Shown piece by piece: positions 33,392 through 43,210 of a stretch of 64,000 nucleotides of DNA (the stretch's first letter is position 1; each line of letters begins with the position of its first letter). The notes under the pieces are model-generated. The model did no database searches, was not told where the DNA came from, and saw only the letters and a list, made by a program, of their open reading frames with translations. The stretch is from Porogramme epimiltina (Eukaryota; Basidiomycota; Agaricomycetes; Polyporales; Polyporaceae). The translations under genes were made by a program, and so were the position numbers. The stretch is from NCBI GenBank assembly GCA_900155495.1, contig FTLJ01000544.1, positions 1 to 64,000 on the forward strand, given 5' to 3'.

Positions 33392-34698
33392 GGGGGTGAG
33401 CAAGGGTTTTGATCCGTGGAGGACGTGGGTGCCAGGCAGCCACCAAAAGTGTGAGCGAGAATATCCGCCGGGGGGGAACCAGACGAACTCCTTATAAGCT
33501 GGCGTCCGGCGGCCTCGCCAGGACGGCCATGCTAGGCAATGTACGCCGGATCCGCGAGCGTTTGTAAGGTCGCAGTCGAAAGAACGTTCTCCCCCGACAT
33601 GCGTTACCCCAGATGCGCGGTGGGCGCCCGAGCGCGCACCGATCGCCGGCGGGCGACATACCGCGTTGGTCGTCCGCACCTTGTCCCAACGTCAGCGGCC
33701 AAGCACGGGTCTAAGCAGTTTTCAGGCTGTGCTTACTTTGCGTACGCCGTCGCGGGGGCCAGGTCCAAATGAAAATCGCTCGTTTGGGCTACGCGGGGTC
33801 GCGGGGGCGGCCGCCGGTGCGTCAGCCCCGCCAAAACGGTATTGCCGGCGGAGGCCTTGCCTGCCAGGACGCTCGAAACGGCCATATCTTCGCGCCAGTT
33901 CCGTCCTCGCAGTCGTTGGCGGCGCCGGGGCTCGCGGCGTGCGGTGGGGCATGACATTGAGCTCGACGCGCTGTTGGAACGCGGTGGGGTGAATTCGGGG
34001 CCGAACGCCCGATTACATTTGGTATAAAACCCGGTCCCGTCGCCCCCTCGAACAGGGACGAGATCGCCCACAAGGCGCGGTATGACAAGACGCAGATATT
34101 GAGGTCTCGTGCCTGACATTCGAGGTGGACTGGGGTATTGCCGACCAGTGTTTTAAAGTAAACTGCACCAGACAAGATGAGGTGCTTCCGAGCGTTCGGG
34201 TTCAGACGAGTCTGGAGAAGTTAAAGGGGTCAACTTTCGCAAACATTATGGCAAGTGACCTGGTATTTCGAATCCGAAGAGTATATGCACGAAATCGGAA
34301 TATCAGCAATAATTACTCGTATCAACAGCAAGCTATCATTTGAACTGACTGCTGGAGCAAGGCACTCGATTTACCCCATTCCGCGAAGGTCAAATCTGCC
34401 GGCTTCGCTCTGACTACAGTTATCACCTTCTACGCTTTGGAAACGATCCTCGAGAAAACTTGAACCAAATGGTGTGAAGTGGCGGGCGCACCTGTTGTTC
34501 AGTCATCTAGTCTGAAGGGACAACCCTACACAGAGTGGGTACATTCTCACAGAGCTAGTCAGGGTGGTGTCCTGCGTGGCATAGTATTAGCGAATGAACA
34601 ACATCTTGCGATGACAGCAGACCGAGGAGGTCACAATGAAAATGCTGTTCCAGAAATATCTCCATTAATAAAGCAACCAGCAACCCGGGCCAACATCT
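33392..34698. other. 1.3-kb gene-free stretch
   Basis: The first part (33.4-34.0 kb) is GC-rich with overlapping open frames on both strands, none with a motif. The second part (34.1-34.7 kb) is AT-richer. It holds the promoter of the MFS gene and the 3' end of the acyltransferase gene. Confidence 0.45.
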
Positions 34699-35975
34699 TC
34701 ATGGACGACTCGGCCGGCCGACAAGAACCATCCCGTCATCCTCCTCCGTCTCCGTCCCATACTCGCTCCCCTCCATGCGGCTATGGGCGAGCACCGGTGA
34801 CGACGTCACCGAGTTCTCCGACGTGTTGGTGGATGCTCGGCTCTCCGTTCTCGCCCGCTCCGTCTCCGCGGGCTTCTCCCCTGGTTGTGTGGGCGCGGGG
34901 GTAGGTGCGACTGGTGACGGGGCAGCGGGTGGGGCGGCGGTGGCGGGAGGCTGAGTTTGCTTGGGTTCCATGCCCGGGGGTGGTGGAGCAGAGATTTCGC
35001 GAAGAGATTCGACCATCATGTCATGTACGCGGATCGCCAACTCAGACACGTCTGCAGCAGTTAGACCAGTGGTAGGAACAGGCGGTAGCACTGGTGAACG
35101 AGTTAGTCTGGTGAATATCACATGCCTGCTAGCTTGACCGCACCTTTGACCTTGAGAGTCCCGCTCTCAAAGACACCCTTCCTATACAACCTCCAATAGT
35201 TCTCGCATACAACGGGCACGATTGGGACCTGGGCTTGGATTGCGGTGTGGAAGGCACCCTTCTTGAAAGGAAGCATATCGGAATGGGGGCGCATGGAGCG
35301 GGTACCCTCGGGGAAGAGCCAGAGGGAGCCATTACGCTCCTTCATGACCTCCCCAGCTGCGGTAAGGGAGCGTATCGCACGCGCATTGTTTCCGCGGTCC
35401 ACGAAGACGGCTCCACCAAGGGTCATGAACTGACCGAGGAGAGGCGTCCATTGAAGTTCTTTCTTGGCCATAATCGATGCGCGACGGGGGAAGATCCTAT
35501 CGCGAGCACGCGCACACGGGAAAGCCGCGGAGATGGTGAGGGGGAGATAATCCGACAAGGGGGTAAGACGGAACGCGCGTTAGTACTGGCGGCACGGACG
35601 CTACGAGGCAGAACAGGTGACGCACCTCCCAAGATACAGAATGTCGAGCATGCTCTGATGGTTTCCGACGAGGACAGAGGGCCGCGTTTCGAGGTACTCC
35701 TCGCCCTCGACTATTAGGCGGATGCCTACCACACGGCTTGCGAGGTAGTAGAAGCTGCGCGCCACGATGTAGAGCACATCGAGGCGGCGACCGGTAAGCC
35801 CCATTCCAATCGAGCATATCACGCCCCATAAGGAGCAGACACCGATGGTGGAGAGGTAGAGACCAATGCGAACATAGTATCGGGCGATGGGGCTCGTGTC
35901 GGCAAAGGTCTTGAGGGCGAAAATAGGGAGGGAGACATAAGCAAGGGGCTTGACGATGGAAGCCAGGATGGACAT
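34699..35975 (-). CDS. 1-acyl-sn-glycerol-3-phosphate acyltransferase (Slc1/AGPAT)
   Basis: The start MSILASIVKPLAYVSLPIFA is hydrophobic. The PlsC domain has block 1 VLVGNHQSMLDILYLGR (the NHx4D catalytic motif, read as NHQSMLD), IFPRRASIMAKKELQWTPLL, GQFMTLGGAVFVDRGNNARA, block 3 LWLFPEGTRSMRPHSDMLPF, and block 4 AQVPIVPVVCENYWRLY. The enzyme makes phosphatidic acid in the ER membrane. After VLPPVPTTGLTAADVSELAI the C terminus has a Pro/Thr/Glu-rich disordered tail of roughly 110 residues ending DDGMVLVGRPSRP, longer than in yeast Slc1. Introns follow LGR and LKVK. Confidence 0.93.
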
Positions 35976-36247
35976 GGCGGAGGCCTCTTCGCCGGCGACG
36001 AGGAGGCGGAGGAAGAGAGTGGGGGACGGAGGCAAGGCGTGCTTTGCGAAAAGCGACCGGACGACTCGAGCCCGGGTCCACGCGTGAATCAGGACCCGAC
36101 CGCGATTCCGACTCGAAGCGCTCGACCACCCTTCGATCTCACCATCTCCGTCCTCCGCGGTCCCGTCCACCCGAGTGTGTCGTCATGTCTTTTGCCAGGC
36201 CCCCTCGCGGCAAGTAGGCCTTTCATGTCCACTCTGCTGCCCTATTC

Positions 36248-37356
36248 ATGACGCCTCGCGCCCCAGGCAAGCCTACCGCGTCTGCTAACCACGCGCGCGC
36301 TTTGAACGCGTCATCCGCCGGCACGGGCACCCGCGCAAAGCCGGACACATTGAGCTTGAAGTCCTCTGCTGCTGCAGTGTCCCGTTCCCTCGATCAAAGC
36401 GCAGACACACGCAATAAGCCGTCCAAGACCACCTCAGCGCAGCCTTCGCACCCCAGGACGCGTGTCGAACCGAATCGCGTGAGAGCTGGGGTCACACCCC
36501 AGGGAACACTGCCTGGAGCTGCGAACAGCGTCACTCCTTCTGCTGCCCCTAAGGAACGTGTGAGCACCCGTATCGTCCGCTGTAGTATTATGTAACCTTG
36601 ACACGTCTTGAACACGTCGTAGACGCGTCCGCGGACCCAAGAACCCCTACCGGCCGTGGATCAGTCGGATATATTACAAGGCGTCGCCCAATCATGTGCA
36701 TGGAGATACATGGCGTCTTCGCTGGAGCATGAACTAGGTCGTGCCAGAACAGTTGCCTCCGCTGCCTTGGAAACAATGAAGAGCGAATTGGTAACAGAAG
36801 AAGCAGATATCGCGGAAAGCCGTGTGCGCTATGAGGCGGAACGGCTAGTAGATTTCTACGATGAACTTGCTGACAAGAAGGTATGCAACGCGATTCACAG
36901 TGACGAAGCTACTCAGCGCATGATTCCCCGCAAGCTCGCGGAAGAAATCGCCGCCATGGTCACATCCTTCAACACTCTTGAAGCCGCTATCGGTGAGGCC
37001 ACCCGCAAGGCGCTTCAATTGACGACACTTCCTTTGGACGATACCACCCATGTTTCCCAATATACCACTATTCTCCAACACTTAGGTAAACTTGTTGAAT
37101 GCTTACAAGCCCTCTTCGATATTCGATGACTTATCTTCCCTCAGATTCATTAGAGGATGAGTGCCAAAGGTTGGAGACTCAGGTATACCAGTTAAACGAA
37201 AGAACCTCTCCCACCAGCAGCAGGCTACGTCAATTGCTGCGTGATATATCAGGCGTGCTCGAGGGCTACGAGGCAGGTGTTATATGTGCAAGAAGTGTTG
37301 TAGAGTGTTGTGTAGATAATTACCGAATCGGGGTGAAAACCCTAACCCTATTATAG
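36248..37356 (+). CDS. Coiled-coil protein with basic disordered N terminus
   Basis: I do not recognise it with certainty. Three exons fit in phase: 36248-36577, 36622-37085 and 37147-37356. About 120 N-terminal residues are Thr/Pro/Ala/Arg-rich and disordered, starting MTPRAPGKPTASANHARALN. Helical segments then follow: AVDQSDILQGVAQSCAWRYM, GRARTVASAALETMKSELV, RKLAEEIAAMVTSFNTLEAA and SLEDECQRLETQVYQLNERT. The layout of a basic disordered head plus coiled coil resembles microtubule-associated augmin subunits such as HAUS8, but that is only a resemblance in layout. It is followed closely (52 bp) by the nucleolar protein gene on the same strand. Confidence 0.7.
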
Positions 37357-37408
37357 TAGCTACAGCGTTCTTCGCTTCGAAAAAAGTTGGAGTCTACCCT
37401 TGACCGAG

Positions 37409-40071
37409 ATGAGTGCAGCCACCATCGGAGAACCCTTCCTCCTCTCGTCCTACCCAGAGTCCCCAGCCTACAAAAAACGCAAGGTTACACCTCTATATGC
37501 CTCCATTCCCTCTGGTAGCAATGCAGACCCCTTCGTCACGGTAGCCGTCCAGGGAGATGGCATACATGTACTTGACGTGCGTAGTCTCATGTGTCCCCTT
37601 TGCATCGGGTTCCAACTTCTTTCTCTAGGCTTCTGAACTCCACTCCGCTGCATCTCATACACTTGGACCATCGACCTCTTTCTCTTGTTCTCCAAGCTCG
37701 CGCACAACCCAAGCGAAAGGAGAGGGTCGAACTTGCAAAACGTATGCTGTCCTCGAGACCGGCCCGGACGTGAAAACGGAAGGCAGTGGAGGGACTGTAG
37801 TAATTTGGGAGGAGCATCTGGGAGGCATGTCATCGAACGTCGATGGCACGGGGAGTAAGCGAGTCGTAGCCGTATGTCTACTCGTCCGCTCCTCCGAATG
37901 AATTACTGACACTAGTCGTAGGCACCTCACCCAGTCGCATGCATATATGCACCCGACTTCCTACCTCAAAACGTCGTTCTCGTGGGCCCGTCAGGATCAG
38001 TCACTATTGCCAATGATACGGTCCAGGAGCCGCGAACCTTTACCCCTCAAAATCACCAGCCAAGCTCTCTTCTCAAACATTTCCTTCTCCCCGCCACGGC
38101 ATGCTCCTTTCTTCCACCCCAAACATTGTCGGCGTTCAGCGCCATATCTCTGTCATTTCTGCGAAGCGGAGACATCTTGAGACTGAGTATCGTCGGCGTG
38201 CACAGCGAGAACGTTACTCTTCTAGGAGAATGTGTCGTTCCTCTCGAGGACAAGGTACCATCTATTTAGCCTCCCGTGAAGCTCATCAACTCACTCCCCT
38301 ACAGGACATCATTGACATCTCGTGCGGTGCATCGGGTTTTATTGGGGTTCTTCGTAAGTCTTCCGACGCACGCTGGTAGATATCTGTCTCACCCACCTTG
38401 TCAGTTCTGTCGGGAACATTGCTCGCTTTTTCCCTCATAATGTCACCTTCGTCCTCACTATCAATATCACCTCTTGGAGACCCTCTCCGCTTGCAAAACC
38501 TCACCTTCATCAACACAACGCGTTCGTCCGAAGCATCTCTCGCCGCGTTAACATCATCGCATGCCATCCTATGCGCCGTCTCGACAGGCTCGGTACCCGA
38601 AATCGTCTTCCTCTTATGGGACCTGCGCTATGGCGTCCTCCTCGCACAGCAATCTATGCCCGTTCCGTCGTCTCTTCCACGCCCGAAAAAGTACGGTGCC
38701 ATTCTCCGAGTACAAGCACCACCTGTCATTCCCGCTACTCCAGGGGCCTCGAAGGCAAGCAGCGTGAACATGAACGCTGTGCTTACTCTTCTCCCCTCCC
38801 CGGAGCGCGAACACCAAGCAGATGCGGGCAGTGCCGCCGCGCGCTCAGCCGTCCTCGTAGTACCCTTGACTCTCCCTGTGGCTTCAACTATCGCAGCGGC
38901 CATGGGCAGGGCGCACGCGGGGGCACGCTGGGTTTCCACGAAGACGGTACAAGGTCCAGGCGTACAAGGTCACACACCACGCGGCGCACCCGAACTGAGC
39001 GCAGCCGCACGCAAAACCCTGAAGGAGATCAAAATAGCCATCGAAGGAAGTTCAACTCCCAACGCGGCGGCAGCCGAAACTGCATTCTTCGAATACGTCA
39101 AGGTTCACGGAAAGCGCAAAAATACGGCACGTGGACAAGGGGCAGTAGCGGTTGAGGTCTCATTAGAGTATCCCTTCGTGCAGGGAGCACTGGACCTGGT
39201 CTTGCCTGCGCCTTCCCTGGTTAAAGGGCAAACTCCCGCCATATACTCGCCAAAAATTATCAAACACCTGTTGGACAGCAGGGCCATTACAGCATCTATG
39301 GTTAAGGGCGGTCTCTTACCTGCATTGGCGGCACAGCACGATTGGGTGAGTCCAACTTCGCATGGCCCTACTTACATCTCTAACGATACAGCACAGGAAT
39401 CGATATCGCTAGCTCTGAGAAATGTCACGGATCTTCCGGAGAGTGACCTCATATTACTTCTCTCTCAAGTCGTGACAGAGCATCGAAAGTCATCCCAGGG
39501 CAACGAGAACCTCATGCAAGTCGACACCGCCTCTACAGCACCTTCTCTACCGGCTTTCCTCGTGCAGTGCATTTTGTATCCAGCAACGCCCTCACAGCAG
39601 CGCGCCGCTCTCCGCAAACATCTCCCGGATGCGGCGGACCTGCTTCCCGTGCTCGAGATTCTCGACCACTGGATTGCTCAGCACACCACCGATGCCGACA
39701 TGTGGCTGTCTTCTCACGACAACATCACTGATGGGGATACACCACCTCTCGGAAAGACGCTTGCCTTCGCGCAGACGTTGCTCGACGCGTCATTCCTCAC
39801 CCTCCTCTCCCATACTCCTGCGCATATCCTCCTGCGTGCACTGGCAGGTCATCTGGCGCCAGCGCTCACCGGCGCTGGCCAACTGGAACCGTTGTATGGC
39901 CCGCTGGCACCTTTCGCGCGTGCCGCGTCTGCGAAAGCCCGCGGACAGGCGGGCGCAAAAGACGACGGAAAGGCAGACGGAGGTAGAGAATGGCGGAGGA
40001 AAAGGAAGGCGGTTCACGAACAGGCTGGAATGAGCGTTGGCGCGTACCAGATTGAAGAACTTTCCCTGTGA
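37409..40071 (+). CDS. Beta-propeller nucleolar protein, Utp8/NOL11-like (tentative)
   Basis: The start MSAATIGEPFLLSSYPESPA is followed by KKRKVTPLYASI, repeated beta-strand patterns such as PFVTVAVQGDGIHVLD, VAACIYAPDF-type and VVLVGPSGSVTIA, then LAFSLIMSPSSSLSISPLGD and IVFLLWDLRYGVLLAQQSMP. The last motif, a WD-like strand followed by VPSSLPRPKK, resembles the N-terminal propeller of NOL11/Utp8, t-UTP subunits of the small-subunit processome that also affect rDNA transcription. The C-terminal half is helical (PAFLVQCILYPATPSQQRAA; LLDASFLTLLSHTPAHILLR) and ends in a Lys/Arg-rich segment REWRRKRKAVHEQ, fitting a nucleolar protein. Introns lie in the first 1 kb and near 39346. The identity rests on general pattern. 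Confidence 0.6.
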
Positions 40072-40292
40072 GTCTAGCGCAGGGTATTGTATTGTCGTAT
40101 AGAGTTATGTTAGTTCATCAATGTTTATGTACACATGGTAGACACGAGCTTCTCATGATTACGGACAACCATTCTCATAAGTCAAAATAACCACCCCATG
40201 ATATGCTATCACGAGGTCACCAGATGTTCTCCCCCGGTGCACCAGGTTCAGGAATGCATTGTTTTATTCCTACAAAGTTACATCTAACTTGA

Positions 40293-41181
40293 TTACTCCG
40301 AAACCAAGACGTCCTCATCCAAGATCAAAACGTCGTCGTATCCTGACAGGCGAATCTTCAACATAGGGACCCAACATCCCCTCCCCACACGGCGGAGCCC
40401 ACAAAGGATCAAATCCTGGACTATGAGGGGTGGGTAGCCCTCATGAAGGCGACGTTCAGCCTGTGCAGGATTCGAATCCCTGTTATCCCTGTATCAAGCG
40501 CATTATATAGCGACTGTGCCTACCATGGCGTAGATCACCTCGTCGATAACTTTCTTCACTAGTTTTCCGACAGGGATGGGCTCGGCAGTCGATGTAGTTC
40601 GCCTGACATGTATATATTTATCGTGAGGGTCGTAGTCGAAGAACTAAGGGGCAGGTAATATTAGAAACCACATGCCACTTAGCATCGATGTTGACAATGA
40701 GAAGGAACTCACCTGGATCCGGAGCCGCAATTTGGTTGAGATGTCGCTCGGTAAAGCAGTCGGTGAATTCACATCCTCCAACGCGGTATCCAGATCGGCA
40801 ATCGAGGTCGTGGATAGCGGAATGCCCGGGACATCGTCCTTGAGTTCGAATTCAATGGTCTCATTGTAGTACCTATTAGGTTGCTCTTGGTGGCAAGGTA
40901 CTAACGGTACATCCGAGTATATCTATACTCTGTTGAAAATGCTGTTTAATACCATATACGAGCTTTCTACTTACTGTGTGGGGGGCGCGGACTAGTCCGT
41001 AGGCAAGGGGGCTGGTGTCTGTCATGGGCGGATGTGGGACGGCACCAGTGGACTGAGACATATGGGCTGAGGGAACAGTAGTTTGCCGGGGCGCGCGGCG
41101 TATGGAAATGTAATCCACAGGCGAAGGAAAGACGGGAATATCTGCGGAAGAGACTGTGCTGAGAGGAGAGATGCATTTCAT
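40293..41181 (-). CDS. Orphan 234-residue protein, four phase-0 exons
   Basis: Function unknown. Exons 41181-40975, 40922-40713, 40643-40524 and 40460-40293 are 69, 70, 40 and 56 codons with every junction in phase 0 and good splice signals (gtaagt, gtgagt, gtaggc; tatag, ttag, acag). The N-terminal 70 residues are Pro/Ser/Thr-rich, starting MKCISPLSTVSSADIPVFPS. Then come IYSDVPLVPCHQEQPNRYYN, ETIEFELKDDVPGIPLSTTS, LRLRIQFFDYDPHDKYIHVR, PIPVGKLVKKVIDEVIYAMA and GRGCWVPMLKIRLSGYDDVL, ending EDVLVSE. A TATA box lies only 20 bp before this ATG, so translation may begin at the internal Met at 41061 (MSQSTGAVPHPP). Confidence 0.75.
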
Positions 41182-41200
41182 GGCAAGTGAAAGGGGCAGC

Positions 41201-41207
41201 TTATATA
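41201..41207 (-). promoter_or_regulatory. TATA box of the orphan gene at 40293-41181
   Basis: TATATAA on the minus strand, immediately upstream of the first ATG; its closeness favours a start further inside the gene. Confidence 0.5.
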
Positions 41208-42375
41208 CCACTGTTGGGGGAGGAAGCGTTTGTGAGAATTGCGGAAATACAAAACTTAGTACTCATGGAGGCTGCCGAGTGAGCAGCTCTGCTTCCGGTC
41301 GCGACATATACTACGGCAATGTGCGGAATGAGGTCGGTAGGATATATGTGTACACAGCAGGGGGCGAGGTTTTTCGGACCTTTTACGGGCTGGCTAGCAT
41401 CACGTAGCCCGACTCGGTGCCATTCCTACCAGATTGTCTCCAGATTTTCGAATGACATCAGTAGCCGAGATCTCATCGCACGGGCGGCTAAGTGACACGG
41501 CTTGTGCCACCTTGACTCCGCTCTCATTGGGACCCCTCCTGGCTAGCGTGAATTATTCCTCTCAGCCTGCTACGTACATAGCCCCATGCCGCCTGTCAGC
41601 GCGAAAATTTTCACAGAATCTGACTCTACTTAGAGCCCTCGGTTCTCGTCGCGTCTCACCTCTCAGCCCTCTTCCCGGGCACACAGCCAATCCCTGTTTT
41701 TTCTGCACGGATCGCATTCCCTGCAGACCCACTACGTGGTCTCTATTTGTGTCCCTCAGGGCACATATCCTTTGCCGCACTCATCAACTTCCCTCAGACA
41801 TTACGCCTCCCCTCCTGGTTCCTCTTTCTCGCACTCGACATCCCGCCCTTTCGCTTCTGCTTCCGCCTTTGTCGTGCTATGGATGACCCCGCGTCCCTTG
41901 CAGCACGCGGCTCTCCTCCATATTGGATCGTAATTCCGCTCCGTGACGGTCGCTTCTCTCCGCTTTCCCACTGCTGGCTGCAGGCAATGGTGTCGTGGAT
42001 ATGTAATCCGAGCCCCTTGTGACAGTGCCATCTCTTAGGAATCTTAGCATAAGGTTTATTCTACCATTCCTAGGTTCCTGAAGTTGATAGCAATACCCAC
42101 GTCCACGAGTCATCCCTGTCATAGACGCTCTCAAGAACTTCGCGACCTGCGGCCACCCTGACAAGATGGCGGCGAACATCCTCAAGCCCTACTTGGCTCT
42201 TCACTTCTACGTTGGAAGGAGGTCTGCGTGAACCGTGTTGTGTTGTCTTCTTACTCTACGCTCCCTCTTCAAGTTATAGGTAGACATCCTTGGCGACAGC
42301 ACATCAAGCGACCTCCATTTTCGCATCTCTCCATTAGGTCTGCGGTCAGTCTCCAGCTCCCCTTATTGGATTCTA

Positions 42376-43210
42376 ATGAAGTCTTGGACTAGAAACGTTG
42401 GCACGCTCGACATGTCTTTGGATAGGCGGCATGTTATGTTATCGCGCGATTTAGCTGCGGCCTCGAATTGGACGTCCCAACCGCCACGTCGTCGGGAGAT
42501 AGGTGGAAATCAATTAATGATTTTGGGCCCGCTCGGGGGCCCTAAGCGCCTATCCGGTTTGTCCTGCGGTCATAGCAGGCTCCTTTTCCGGAAATTTAAC
42601 CTCGATCGTGTAAGTTCTTTGTTTTGTTTGTGTCGCTCATCTTCCTTTGCCATATGGTCATCGCTTATTCAGTGTCCGTCCACTGTGCTTCCCCTAGGCA
42701 TGCCTAGCACCGCCGGCGAGGCGAATGCAAACTTTGGTCTCACGAAGCGAAGAGTGGCTGAAACCCAAGGTGCCCGAAGAGAAGCTCGCACGAGGTGATG
42801 AGGTTGACCTCGAGGAGCCCCACCTTTGTCGAGATTGGGTACTTGAGGTCTATTCGAATTCTACTTGCATATAACAAAGTTTATCGATGCCTTCGTTGAC
42901 TAACACATTACGATCAGCCCCCTCTAGAGGTCCAAGCCATCCGACTGCAGGCGATGTGTCTAGGTGTGTCTTCCGTCATTCTGCGGAGTCCATGCGGTGT
43001 CTAATGTGGTTTATGGTAGGTCTGCCTCATTCACAGACCCATGACTGCCTAGAAGCTAGACGCACGGTCGAGGCTCGCTCGTCTCCGTCCGTTCGATCAC
43101 ACGGACCACTGATCGGTCTTCCCTCGCAAAACTTCATTCTACAATTAAACAGCCTAAACCCGAACAAGGGGATGCACATCGCAGTGCGTTGCCCTCAAAT
43201 TTGTTCCTGA
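42376..43210 (+). CDS. Speculative multi-exon gene
   Basis: Four segments join in phase: 42376-42609, 42698-42838, 42918-42963 and 43020-43210. The introns have fair to good signals: gtaagttc..cccctag; gtacttg..gactaac..atcag; gtgtgtc..tctaatg..ggtag. The product would be about 203 residues, including ACLAPPARRMQTLVSRSEEW, LKPKVPEEKLARGDEVDLEE and PPLEVQAIRLQAMCLG. A further intron from 43180 into a frame beginning YVVPPREHYNALPPFLPAAR is also possible. No family is recognised, codon use in the first exon is poor, and I selected the splice sites, so this could be fortuitous. Confidence 0.2.

Noticed and set aside
37338..37352. Telomere-like CCCTAACCCTA
   Set aside because: Only two units, in frame at the end of the coiled-coil protein gene; it encodes KTLTLL before the stop.
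40455..40500. tRNA-like B box (GGATTCGAATCCC) suggesting a tRNA gene
   Set aside because: No matching acceptor, D or anticodon arm could be folded on either strand, and the site lies in a well-defined intron and exon edge of the orphan gene.
41879..42233. Plus-strand two-exon gene beginning MDDPASLAARGSPPYW
   Set aside because: A pyrimidine-rich leader and an open second frame exist, but no phase-consistent junction with good signals connects them.
42060..42420. Minus-strand frames reading SNVEVKSQVGLEDVRRHL and ELETDRRPNGEMRKWRSL as a gene
   Set aside because: The plus strand over the same DNA is equally open and has better third-position GC bias; splice sites needed to join the frames are poor.
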